Positions 26,774 through 34,378 of a stretch of DNA of 51,083 nucleotides are shown here, in pieces; positions within the stretch are counted from its first letter, which is position 1; each line of letters opens with the position of its first letter. A program made the position numbers and the translations under genes. The stretch lies in assembly GCF_004138135.1 (NCBI RefSeq), contig NZ_RYFD01000031.1, positions 1-51,083 of the forward strand, read 5' to 3'. The stretch comes from Candidatus Oscillochloris fontis. Its GTDB lineage: Bacteria > Chloroflexota > Chloroflexia > Chloroflexales > Chloroflexaceae. Below the pieces are notes generated by a model that saw only the letters and a program-made list of their open reading frames with translations, searched no databases and was not told the origin of the DNA.

Positions 26774-26891
26774 GCTGTAGCTCGGTTTGTTAGTTGTGGA
26801 TGGTGGTAGCGACAGTAGTCACAATCGCGAACCGTCTGAAGAAGAGCTTTGACACCTTACGAGATTCCACTCAGGTGTCAGGGCTCTTTTT
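26774..26891 (+). ncRNA. Candidate small RNA 2 (about 118 nt)
   Basis: Bounded by promoter P2 and terminator T2. The body can pair internally (CTCGGTT near 26781 with AACCG near 26830; GCGA near 26807 with TCGC near 26825), giving a compact fold. No open frame is present. Its place beside a primase gene and an iteron-like array suggests a replication-control or regulatory RNA, which is an inference. No known family is recognised. Confidence 0.5.
26843..26891 (+). terminator. Intrinsic terminator T2
   Basis: A 15-bp stem, AGAGCTTTGACACCT (26843-26857) with AGGTGTCAGGGCTCT (26873-26887), two G-U pairs, 15-nt loop, followed by TTTTT to 26891. Among the best terminators in the window. Confidence 0.85.
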
Positions 26892-26927
26892 CATGCCGAA
26901 CAGGTATCTACCACTATCATAGCGATG

Positions 26928-27075
26928 AACCGCGCCACATGGAAGAGGGCAACCGCGCCATTTTGGGCATGAACCGCGCCATTTTTTGGCATGGTTTGGC
27001 GCGGTTCTCATCAATCACTCATAAAGGCCGCATGATCCACCAACCGCGCCATTTTTTGGCGCGGTTGGCGCGGTT
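26928..27075. repeat. Iteron-like array of AACCGCGCC motifs
   Basis: Seven exact copies of a 9-mer in 148 bp: direct at 26928, 26951, 26972 and 27042, and inverted (GGCGCGGTT) at 26998, 27058 and 27067. The first three are 23 and 21 bp apart, about two helical turns, and several are followed by ATTTTTTGGC. The last abuts the stop codon of the minus-strand gene. It resembles a replication-initiator or regulator binding array. It completes the 814-bp gene-free stretch 26262-27075. Confidence 0.75.
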
Positions 27076-28116
27076 CTAGCCTTCAAACTCATCGGGGGTT
27101 TGGTTGATGAGGTCATAGCGCAAGGCGCGGCCTTCACCAATAGCCGTGATTAGTTGCGCATCTACCAACCCACTCAGATCGCGTTGCACCGAGCGGCGCG
27201 AGCGTCCGGGGAATTCGAGCGCAATATCGCGTGGCGAGAGACCGGGGCGAGCGCGCAGCAGCGAGAGGATCTTGTGCTGGCGCTCGTTCAGGTTGAGGTA
27301 GATCTTACCGCCATAGAAGATGTCGAGCGGACGCCCATAGATAGTGACGATAAACGACGCCCCGGTATCGGTAAAGACCGGGCGTGCCATACCCTCGCGC
27401 TCAAGCAGATAGACAACCGTATTCAACCCCTGGCCAATCGCCTCCACAAAACCGGCCTCAAACAGAATATTGAGCATAACCGGATTGCGCGCCACCTGCT
27501 CATGGAGCAAGTTATTGACCGTGACCCCCGGCGGCAGACCACCGGGCGAGATCCACTCGATGCGATTGCGGAAGAGATGCACGCGGGCCGCAGCGCGGAA
27601 GTTGGTATAGTCGCGGTGGGCGATCATATTCACACACAGCTCACGTAGCACCGCACGCGGGTACTCGTGAACCTCACTGCGTTGGAAGCTGCGGTTATTG
27701 AGCCGCATGCCGTGGTGAATGTTCGTCCAGAGATAATTTTCCACCCGTGTCAACTGTTCAAACAGCGTCCCGCCAATATTCTTCTCAAGGTGTACCACCT
27801 CAAACGAGAGCGGGTCGGCACCGCGCCAATGGCCAATATCAATCACCGCCTGGCGGAAGAGATCCTGCGGGTTATAGCCAAAACACATCAACCCGGCCAG
27901 GGTCGCCACCTCCTCACCCTCTAGATCCACGAGGCAATGGTTGTAACGGAGGTACTCAACAGGCGTCGTGGGGCCATTCAGGCGACCATTCTCGGTGGCA
28001 TGGCGAATATGTGCCTCGACCCGCCGCATGTCTAGCATGGCGCGGCTCGTGCCGATAACGGGTTGGCTATCAATACCGCGTAATGCGTCTGGGTTAATCG
28101 GGCCGCGCTCGTGCAT
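27076..28116 (-). CDS. RecG-like/HATPase_c_4 ATP-binding transcriptional regulator
   Basis: 346 residues related to the COG2865 family. The region VATLAGLMCFGYNPQDLFRQ followed by YPRAVLRELCVNMIAHRDYTN and IEWISPGGLPPGVTVNNLL is the GHKL-type ATP-binding part. The C-terminus is a winged helix (LNERQHKILSLLRARPGLSP, SRRSVQRDLSGLVDAQLI). The usual N-terminal AlbA_2/Schlafen domain of these proteins is missing or reduced to about 50 residues, so it is a short form. Likely a DNA-binding regulator. It lies beside the iteron-like array, which touches its stop codon. Confidence 0.8.
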   Translation of the reverse strand: MHERGPINPDALRGIDSQPVIGTSRAMLDMRRVEAHIRHATENGRLNGPTTPVEYLRYNHCLVDLEGEEVATLAGLMCFGYNPQDLFRQAVIDIGHWRGADPLSFEVVHLEKNIGGTLFEQLTRVENYLWTNIHHGMRLNNRSFQRSEVHEYPRAVLRELCVNMIAHRDYTNFRAAARVHLFRNRIEWISPGGLPPGVTVNNLLHEQVARNPVMLNILFEAGFVEAIGQGLNTVVYLLEREGMARPVFTDTGASFIVTIYGRPLDIFYGGKIYLNLNERQHKILSLLRARPGLSPRDIALEFPGRSRRSVQRDLSGLVDAQLITAIGEGRALRYDLINQTPDEFEG

Positions 28117-28270
28117 AGCGTCCTATGTCTCGCTGGTCTGTATTCCTCTGAATCGTAGCACAGATCGGCTACCTTGCCGCAATAGCTTCTTCGTTGCTAG
28201 ATGTTACGTCTTGGCTTCCAATTGTCGCCAAAGATTAACTTGGTTGTGGGCGGGGGCAGTGCTACATTTA

Positions 28271-28288
28271 TGATTGACTGGTCAATCA
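28271..28288. promoter_or_regulatory. TetR-type operator before the ABC permease
   Basis: The 18-bp palindrome TGATTGAC-TG-GTCAATCA overlaps a -10-like TATGAT (28269-28274), 35 bp before the permease ATG. Nearly the same sequence, including the upstream TACATTTA, precedes the ATPase at 33318. No TetR gene is in the window. Confidence 0.65.
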
Positions 28289-28322
28289 ATCAAATTACTG
28301 ACTATCAATAAGCGAGATCTGG

Positions 28323-29453
28323 ATGGCTACCCATCTTTGGCCGATTATCCGCAAAGAATTCATCCACATCATCCGTGACCCGCGCACCCTAGCGGTAATG
28401 TTCGTGATGCCACTGCTCCAGCTCATTCTGCTGGGCTACGCAGCGACATCGGATGTCCGCAATGTGCCGCTGGCCGTGTATGACCAGAGCCGCACGCCCC
28501 AGAGTCGGCGCTTAGTTGAAGCCTTTGTGGCATCGGGGCAGTTTGCGGTGACACAAGTGGCCACGAGTGAGGAAGATCTGGCGCGGCTGGTCGATTCGGG
28601 GCAGGCCCAAGCCGGGTTGATCATCCCACCTGCGTATGCGACCGATCTGCTGAGTGGGCGCACCGCCCAAGCCGCATTCGTCTTGGATGGCTCTGACCCC
28701 TCGGTCGCCTCCTCCTCGCTCTCCGCAGCCCGTCTGATTGGCCAGGTCGAGGCGACCACGATCCAGCAACAGAACTTGGCGCGGCGGGCGGGTGGGGTAG
28801 CGCTGGCAAGCCCGATAGAGGTACGCACGCGGGTTTGGTACAACCCAGACATGGCGAGTGCCTACTTTATGGTACCGGCACTGATTGGCATAATCTTGCA
28901 GATTCAGGCCACCCTGCTCACCGCCTCGGCGATTGTGCGGGAACGTGAGCGTGGGACGATTGAGCAATTGATTGTCACCCCGATTCGGTCATGGGAACTC
29001 ATTGTGGGCAAAATCCTCCCCTTTGCCTTCGTTGCGCTCCTGATCACAGTTGAGGTGCTGGTGATCGGAACCTTCTGGTTTCAGGTGCCGATTCGGGGGA
29101 GCCTACTCTTGCTGCTTGGGATCTCGTGCCTCTTCCTGCTCTCCTCGTTAGGGATTGGGTTATTCATCTCCACCATTGCGCAGACCCAGCAGGAAGCCTT
29201 TCTGCTCACCTTCCTCACCCTTCTACCTTCGATCTTTCTCTCCGGCTTCATCTACCCCATTGCCGCCATGCCGCTCGCCCTCCAATATGTGAGTGGCTTT
29301 ATTCCTCTCACCTACTTCCTGGTCGTGGTGCGCGGAATTGTACTCAAGGGGATCGGCATCCCCGAACTGGGCAACCAGATCGTGGCGCTGACCATTTTTG
29401 GCATCGTGTTGATCATCCTGGCCTCAGCGCGCTTCCGCAAGCGGCTAGACTAG
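28323..29453 (+). CDS. ABC-2 type efflux permease (YbhR/YhhJ-like)
   Basis: 376 residues. An N-terminal membrane segment (LAVMFVMPLLQLILLGYAA), an extracytoplasmic domain of about 140 residues, then five membrane segments with the ABC-2 signature RERERGTIEQLIVTPIRSWELIVGK. Such permeases pair with NBD proteins and an HlyD-type adaptor to export drugs or lipophilic compounds. The adaptor follows at 29624. The ATPases are 4 kb downstream at 33318 and 34379 under a copy of the same operator. A second permease, present in many YbhFSR-type systems, is not seen. Confidence 0.9.
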   Translation: MATHLWPIIRKEFIHIIRDPRTLAVMFVMPLLQLILLGYAATSDVRNVPLAVYDQSRTPQSRRLVEAFVASGQFAVTQVATSEEDLARLVDSGQAQAGLIIPPAYATDLLSGRTAQAAFVLDGSDPSVASSSLSAARLIGQVEATTIQQQNLARRAGGVALASPIEVRTRVWYNPDMASAYFMVPALIGIILQIQATLLTASAIVRERERGTIEQLIVTPIRSWELIVGKILPFAFVALLITVEVLVIGTFWFQVPIRGSLLLLLGISCLFLLSSLGIGLFISTIAQTQQEAFLLTFLTLLPSIFLSGFIYPIAAMPLALQYVSGFIPLTYFLVVVRGIVLKGIGIPELGNQIVALTIFGIVLIILASARFRKRLD

Positions 29454-29491
29454 GCGAGGTATCTGTTCATTGTTCTCCTAACATCCCGATT

Positions 29492-29577
29492 TTGACGCCA
29501 AGACGCCAAGACGCAAAGCGTTCAAGATAGATTCTAATCAAAACCTTTGCGTCTTTGCGCCTTGGCGTCAATACGAG
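29492..29577. repeat. GCGTCTTTGCGCC inverted repeat, copy 1
   Basis: Arms 29492-29518 (starts TTGACGCCAAGACGCC) and 29545-29571 (ends GCGCCTTGGCGTCAA) pair with two mismatches over 27 bp. A related copy lies at 34264-34350 with an almost identical right arm. It is in the permease-HlyD intergenic space. Confidence 0.8.
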
Positions 29578-29623
29578 GATTCTGGTTACTCCAAGTGTGA
29601 GCAGCTACAATAAGAGGTCTTCT

Positions 29624-31174
29624 ATGCAGCATCGCGCACGAATCATCATCCCCATCTTGGTGCTTGCCGCCCTCATTGGTGGTGGCTATTGGTGGCTAAA
29701 CCAACAAACCGTCAGTGCCGATTCCGCGCTGCTGAGCGGTTCGGGCACCATCGAGGCCGAAGAGGTGTTGGTGAGTAGTGAGGTGGCGGGCCGGGTGCAG
29801 ACCCTTCTGGTTGATGAAGGTGATGAAGTTGAGCCGGGTGCGATTCTGGCTACGCTTGACCCCGCCTTATTGGAGGCCCAGCGCGATCAGGCCGCAGCGG
29901 GCGTCGCGGTTGCCGAAGCCAATCTGGCGCTACTCCAAGCGGGTAGCCGGGCGGAGGATGTTGTGGCGGCGGAAGCTGCGGTAGCCCAGGCTCAGGCGCT
30001 GCGCGATGGGGCAGCGGCGGCGCATGCCAACTCACTCGAAGCGCTGCGTAACCCGCAACAACTTACCACCCAGGTGGTGCAGGCGCGTGCCACCCGCGAT
30101 TCGGCCCAGCGTGCCTTGGAGCAGGTGCAGGCGGGGAGTCGGCCTGAGGATCTTGCTGCCACCGAAGCCCAACTGGCCCAGGCCCAGACCAATCTTCAGG
30201 CCACGCGGGATCGGCTCTCTATGGCCAAAACCCAGGCCGAGAGTATCGTGACCCAGGCGGCGAACAACCTACGCAACGCCCAGGATGGCTATAGCCGCAT
30301 CTACTGGGAGAACCGTGCGTTGGCAGATCGTGGCGTAGATATACCCCAAGCGAAACTCGATGCCGAGACAGCAGCCCAGCGGGCGGTAGAGAACGCCCAG
30401 GAGGCGCTCAACCAAGCCCAGATGGCCTTGGAGAGTGCGGTACAGAACGAGCAGACCGGGGTGGCAGCAGCCGAGAGCCAGGTGGCGGCCCTCACCGCCA
30501 ACCTTGAGAAGCTGCGCAACGGTGCGCGCAAGGAAGATGTAGCGGCGGCGCAGACTGCCCTCACCAACGCGCAGCGGGTGTTAGACCAAATGCTGGCCAT
30601 GCGATCCAACCCGCAGCAACTGCAAGCGACGGTAGACGCGGCAGCGGCCCAACTGGCCGCCGCAGATGCCCAACTGAGCCAGGCCCAAGCACGGCTGGCG
30701 TTAGCGCAAGCTGGAGCGCGCCCGGAGCAGGTACAGGCGGCACAGGCCCAACTCAGCCAAGCCCAAGCCAACCTGCGCCAGATCGAAGTCCAGTTAGCCA
30801 AAGCGACCCTCAGCGCTCCACGTGCGGGACTCGTCCTCACCCGGCCCATCCACGAGGGGGAACAGGTCTTGCCGGGTAGCGTGCTCATGACCATCGGCTC
30901 ACTCGAAACAGTCCGGCTCACCCTCTACATTGCCGAGCCAGATATTGGCCGCGTCTTCCCAGGGCAGCAGGTGCAGGTAACGGTAGACAGCTACCCAGAT
31001 CGGATCTTTACCGGGGTTGTCACCTTTATTGCGCAGGAGGCTGAATTCACCCCACGTAACGTGCAGACCCAAGATGAGCGGGCGACGACCGTCTTTGCGG
31101 TGCGGGTTGAGATTGCGAACCCCGACCACGCACTCAAGCCGGGGATGCCCGCAGATGGGGTGATGGTGGAGTAG
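29624..31174 (+). CDS. HlyD/YbhG-type membrane fusion protein
   Basis: 516 residues. Start chosen at MQHRARIIIPIL (29624), with AGAGG 6 nt upstream. The open frame reaches back to 29555, but that part is a repeat element. One N-terminal membrane anchor (IIIPILVLAALIGGGYWWL), then the lipoyl-like half-domain (VQTLLVDEGDEVEPGAILATLD), an exceptionally long Ala/Gln coiled coil (about residues 75-390), the second half-domain (APRAGLVLTRPIHEGEQVLPG) and a beta-barrel. The length of the coil suggests it reaches far across the periplasm. It works with the permease just upstream. Confidence 0.9.
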   Translation: MQHRARIIIPILVLAALIGGGYWWLNQQTVSADSALLSGSGTIEAEEVLVSSEVAGRVQTLLVDEGDEVEPGAILATLDPALLEAQRDQAAAGVAVAEANLALLQAGSRAEDVVAAEAAVAQAQALRDGAAAAHANSLEALRNPQQLTTQVVQARATRDSAQRALEQVQAGSRPEDLAATEAQLAQAQTNLQATRDRLSMAKTQAESIVTQAANNLRNAQDGYSRIYWENRALADRGVDIPQAKLDAETAAQRAVENAQEALNQAQMALESAVQNEQTGVAAAESQVAALTANLEKLRNGARKEDVAAAQTALTNAQRVLDQMLAMRSNPQQLQATVDAAAAQLAAADAQLSQAQARLALAQAGARPEQVQAAQAQLSQAQANLRQIEVQLAKATLSAPRAGLVLTRPIHEGEQVLPGSVLMTIGSLETVRLTLYIAEPDIGRVFPGQQVQVTVDSYPDRIFTGVVTFIAQEAEFTPRNVQTQDERATTVFAVRVEIANPDHALKPGMPADGVMVE

Positions 31175-31266
31175 GGGCGAAGTATTCGCCCCTCCTGCAT
31201 GCGTGGTAGGTGCTATCATAGCCAGCAGATAGCCGAAAGAGATTCCCAAGAAGGAACCAACCAGGC

Positions 31267-32025
31267 ATGACCATCTTAGCGATTGCGATGCAAAAAGGGG
31301 GCGTGGGCAAGACCACCACCACACTCTCGTTAGGGGTTGAGCTAGGCCGCTTGGGGCGACGGGTGTTGCTGGTGGATATGGATGCCCAGAGTAATCTGAC
31401 CCAGGCGGTAGGGATTGATCCGCTCACTCTGACCCAAACGGTCTATGATCTGCTGCTCGAACCAAGCCGTGAGATTGGCCAGGTGGTGCTGACTACGGCA
31501 TATGGGGTGGATCTGATCCCGGCGACGTTGGGGTTAGCCCGCGCAGAGATGGTGTTAGCTGGGCATGTCGGGCGCGAGTTGCTGTTGCGGCGGGCGCTGA
31601 GCGGGTTGGTGGAGGCGTATGACTATATCCTGATCGATTCGCCGCCCTCGCTCGGCCTGCTCACCCTGAATGCGCTGGCCGCCGCTGACGCGGTGCTTGT
31701 CCCGCTGCAATCGCACGTCTTTGCACTCAACGCCATGGCACATCTGGAGGAGACGATCCGCCTGATCCAGCAATTCCACCCCCGCCTGCATATCGGGGGG
31801 ATTGTGATGACCATGGTAGATCGCCGCACCTCGGTCAATATGGCGGTTGACCAAGCAGCGCGTCAGGAGTATGGCGAGTTGGTGTATCAGACGGTGATAC
31901 CCTTTCATGTGAAACTGGTTGAAGCCCCCGCAGTCGGTCAGCCCATCCAACGCTATGCGCCGGGGAGTAGTAGCGCCGTCGCTTACGCGCAACTCACACA
32001 GGAGGTCATCGCACGCCATGGCTAA
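31267..32025 (+). CDS. parA: ParA/Soj-family partition ATPase
   Basis: 252 residues. Deviant Walker A KGGVGKTTTT at 10-19 with the signature Lys10, Walker A' VLLVDMDAQSNLTQ, Walker B YILIDSPPSLG and the QSHVFALNAM region follow chromosomal/plasmid ParA. It moves partition complexes on the nucleoid in an ATP-dependent way. Its stop overlaps the ATG of the next gene by 8 nt, an operon arrangement like parA-parB. It interrupts an efflux operon. The usual ParB is replaced by an unusual protein. Confidence 0.92.
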   Translation: MTILAIAMQKGGVGKTTTTLSLGVELGRLGRRVLLVDMDAQSNLTQAVGIDPLTLTQTVYDLLLEPSREIGQVVLTTAYGVDLIPATLGLARAEMVLAGHVGRELLLRRALSGLVEAYDYILIDSPPSLGLLTLNALAAADAVLVPLQSHVFALNAMAHLEETIRLIQQFHPRLHIGGIVMTMVDRRTSVNMAVDQAARQEYGELVYQTVIPFHVKLVEAPAVGQPIQRYAPGSSSAVAYAQLTQEVIARHG

Positions 32026-32842
32026 GAAGAGCTTTTCGATTGACAACCTCAAACGCTCGCGTGAGCAGGTGGTGAATCCGCGCCAACCGATCTACGAACT
32101 CTCCACCACCCAGCCGATCCATCTCGACGATGTGTTACCCCTCCCGCCCGAAGCGGCGGCGCTCTCCGCCCCGCTGCGCGAGTTGGCGCTGCGCTATATC
32201 CGTTCGCGCCGCCGGGTGGGTGAGGCGTTGCTGGAGGCGTGTCGCGCCATGACCGAGGCGCGTAACTTGGCCGAGGAGGGCGAGTGGCTGCTCTTCTTGT
32301 CCGTGATGGGTGTTAGCCCCGATCAGGCTGAGGTGCAGATCAATATCTATCTGCGTTCCCAGCAATACCCCGCCTTCGCCGAGAAACTTCGCTCTGGGTG
32401 GCTCAACCAGAGTGTGGCGGGTGAGTTGGCGCGTGCCTCAACCCCCCCAGAGGTGCTGAACCAGTTGCTGGAAGCGCCGAGTCCCCCCAAGGTGGCCGAT
32501 GTGCGCCGGGCACGGCGTAACTTTAAACGCGAAGAAGCTGCTGAGCCTGTGGATAAGCCTGTTCTCGTGGCTTATCCACATATGGGTGAAGTACATCACA
32601 ATCCTGTGGATAAGCCTGTTCTCGTGGCTTATCCACATATGGGTGAAGAAGAACAGCCTGGTGTGATTCTGGGCAGCCAGGGCGAGGCTGAAGCCACACT
32701 CGGTACCATGCTGAACGAGGTCGCGGAGCATCTGGAGTGGATACTGACCCAGGAGTCGGTGCCTCATGATCCCGCGACCCAAGCACTACTCCAACGGATA
32801 GAGCAGGCCACCCAGGCGCTTTGGCTCCGCATGCGCGGGTAA
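32018..32842 (+). CDS. ParB-position protein of unknown family with duplicated segment
   Basis: 274 residues from MAKKSFSIDNLKRSREQ (32018). Its ATG overlaps the end of parA, and AGGAGG lies 12 nt upstream. No ParB/Spo0J box-1/box-2 signature is recognisable. The middle (about residues 55-140: SRRRVGEALLEACRAMTEAR, WLLFLSVMGVSPDQAEVQIN) resembles DUF3102/KfrB-like DNA-binding helices. Residues near 177-213 hold a 19-residue duplication starting PVDKPVLVAYPHMGE that is encoded by the DnaA-box repeats. Position implies it is the centromere-binding partner of ParA, an inference. Confidence 0.75.
   Translation: MAKKSFSIDNLKRSREQVVNPRQPIYELSTTQPIHLDDVLPLPPEAAALSAPLRELALRYIRSRRRVGEALLEACRAMTEARNLAEEGEWLLFLSVMGVSPDQAEVQINIYLRSQQYPAFAEKLRSGWLNQSVAGELARASTPPEVLNQLLEAPSPPKVADVRRARRNFKREEAAEPVDKPVLVAYPHMGEVHHNPVDKPVLVAYPHMGEEEQPGVILGSQGEAEATLGTMLNEVAEHLEWILTQESVPHDPATQALLQRIEQATQALWLRMRG
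32546..32648. repeat. Tandem 46-bp repeat carrying four DnaA boxes
   Basis: Copies 32546-32591 and 32603-32648 are identical over 46 bp at a 57-bp (19-codon) period. Each contains TGTGGATAA and TTATCCACA, the consensus DnaA box in inverted arrangement (32548-32556, 32572-32580, 32605-32613, 32629-32637), so each copy is also a hairpin with GTGGATAAGCC arms. It is within the coding frame. Confidence 0.85.
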
Positions 32843-32848
32843 TACAAA

Positions 32849-32875
32849 GGCGGGCGGGGAACATCCCCGCCCGCC
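32849..32875. terminator. Bidirectional terminator between convergent genes
   Basis: Perfect 12-bp stem GGCGGGCGGGGA (32849-32860) / TCCCCGCCCGCC (32864-32875), loop ACA, followed by CTTCTTCG. It lies between the parA operon and the convergent PspC gene. Confidence 0.7.
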
Positions 32876-32890
32876 CTTCTTCGCTTCAAC

Positions 32891-33127
32891 CTAGCCTAAC
32901 GGCTGCCCCGTATACGGGTCGTAGCGCGGCACATCAAGGGCTGGCTCCTCTGGCATCACAATCCAGAGGATGACATAGATTGGCAACCCGATCCCGTGCG
33001 GGAGCAGGAAGAGGATGACCAAGATCAAGCGGACGATGGTCACATCTATGTTGAAGTAGCGGGCAAGGCCATTGGCAACCCCGGCGATCATCTTATCGTT
33101 GCGCGTGCGCTGAAGTTTGCTGGTCAT
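32891..33127 (-). CDS. PspC-domain small membrane protein
   Basis: 78 residues matching PspC: KLQRTRNDKMIAGVANGLAR, then YFNIDVTIVRLILVILFLLP and a second membrane segment IGLPIYVILWIVMPEE. PspC proteins sense envelope stress in the phage-shock system. Other psp genes are absent here. The gene is monocistronic and convergent with the parA operon. GAGAG precedes the ATG. Confidence 0.9.
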   Translation of the reverse strand: MTSKLQRTRNDKMIAGVANGLARYFNIDVTIVRLILVILFLLPHGIGLPIYVILWIVMPEEPALDVPRYDPYTGQPLG

Positions 33128-33284
33128 GGTCGTCTCTCTCTATGTTGGTGGAACTTCGTTCCGTGCTGTATTCCTTCTGCCAACTGTGACGTAGGCAGGG
33201 GAAGAAATGTTGCTGGGAGAGCCGATCTTTTGCGTATTGGGCACAAGAAGCCCTTTGCAATTTGGCGCTGAGGTGGTACATTTA

Positions 33285-33302
33285 TGATTGATTAGTCAAT
33301 CA
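33285..33302. promoter_or_regulatory. TetR-type operator before the first ABC ATPase
   Basis: TGATTGAT-TA-GTCAATCA, a palindrome with one mismatch, preceded by TACATTTA exactly as at 28264-28271. It lies 15 bp before the ATG at 33318 and overlaps a -10-like TATGAT. Confidence 0.65.
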
Positions 33303-33317
33303 ATAACGAGAACACCC

Positions 33318-34241
33318 ATGAGTCTTGCGATCACCACAACTGACCTGCGGCGTTCCTTTGGGTCAATCCAGGCCGTGGCAGGTCTGAACCTGGAGGTCAC
33401 GCAGGGCCAAATCTATGGCCTGGTTGGCCCGGATGGAGCGGGGAAGACAACGGCGCTGCGCATCCTGTGTGGGGTTCTGCGCCCCGATGCGGGTGTGGCG
33501 CATGTGATGGGGGTGGATGTGGTGCGCGACCCGGAGGGGGTGCGGCGGCGGATTGGCTATATGCCCCAGCGCTTCAGCCTGTACGGGGATCTCACCGTGC
33601 GCGAGAATATGCAGTTCTTCGCCGAAGTGTATGGGGTGCCGCGTGCCTCGCACGCAGAACTGATAACCCGCCTGCTCGCCTTTAGCCGCCTCGCCCCGTT
33701 CCAAGCCCGCCGCGCCGATGCCCTCTCTGGCGGAATGAAGCAGAAGCTGGCCCTCGCCTGCGCCCTCATTCATCGCCCCGATGTCTTGATGCTCGATGAA
33801 CCCACGACCGGCGTTGATCCAGTCTCGCGGCGCGAGTTCTGGGACATCCTGCGCGACGCGGTGGCTCAGGATGGTATGACCGTGCTGGTCTCGACCCCCT
33901 ACATGGACGAGGCGGATCGCTGTCATGCGGTGGGGTTCATGCGGGCCGGGGCGCTGATGGCCACCGGGACGCCGAGGGAGTTGCAGCGCCTAGTGCCAGG
34001 GGTGGTGTTGGAGGTGCAGGCGCAGCCCTACCAGGGTGCTCAAGCGCATCTGCATGATCTGCCAGGGGTACACGGGGTGCAGATCTTTGGAGATCGTCTG
34101 CATGTGATTGCGGAAGAGGAACTGGCTGAAGAGGTGGTGCGTGCCGCCCTGGCTCCGCATGCAATCACCCTCACCAGCCTGCGCCGCATCCAACCGACGA
34201 TGGAAGAGGTCTTTATGTATTTGCAACGGGCTGCAAACTGA
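33318..34241 (+). CDS. ABC transporter ATP-binding protein (YbhF N-half-like)
   Basis: 307 residues from MSLAITTTDLRRSFG. The upstream TTG at 33288 lies in the operator and is rejected as start. Walker A GPDGAGKTTA, signature LSGGMKQKLALACAL, Walker B VLMLDEPTTGVDP and the H-loop region replaced by STPYMDEADRC are visible. It is of the CcmA/DrrA drug-efflux class. A C-terminal domain of about 80 residues follows. Together with the ATPase at 34379 it probably serves the permease at 28323. Confidence 0.92.
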   Translation: MSLAITTTDLRRSFGSIQAVAGLNLEVTQGQIYGLVGPDGAGKTTALRILCGVLRPDAGVAHVMGVDVVRDPEGVRRRIGYMPQRFSLYGDLTVRENMQFFAEVYGVPRASHAELITRLLAFSRLAPFQARRADALSGGMKQKLALACALIHRPDVLMLDEPTTGVDPVSRREFWDILRDAVAQDGMTVLVSTPYMDEADRCHAVGFMRAGALMATGTPRELQRLVPGVVLEVQAQPYQGAQAHLHDLPGVHGVQIFGDRLHVIAEEELAEEVVRAALAPHAITLTSLRRIQPTMEEVFMYLQRAAN

Positions 34242-34263
34242 GTGACTGTGCAAACTTCTCGTC

Positions 34264-34350
34264 TTGACGCAAAGACGCCAAGGCGCAAAGACTTGAATAG
34301 AGATCCCACTCGCAACCTTTGCGTCTTTGCGCCTTGGCGTCAACACGAGG
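34264..34350. repeat. GCGTCTTTGCGCC inverted repeat, copy 2
   Basis: Left arm 34264-34290 and right arm 34317-34343 (ends GCGCCTTGGCGTCAA). The right side, from AACCTTTGCG to ACGAGG, matches the copy near 29545-29577 with one difference. It sits between the two ATPase genes, 23 nt past the first stop. Confidence 0.8.
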
Positions 34351-34378
34351 TTTTTTGTGTACCCCAAAGAGGAATCGT

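Noticed and set aside
29555-29623. Upstream extension of the HlyD gene
   Set aside because: It is encoded by the end of the inverted-repeat element, while a good ribosome-binding site and membrane anchor mark the start at 29624.
32546-32648. Possible CRISPR-like direct repeat
   Set aside because: Only two units, identical spacer-free palindromic repeats in coding sequence and no cas genes.
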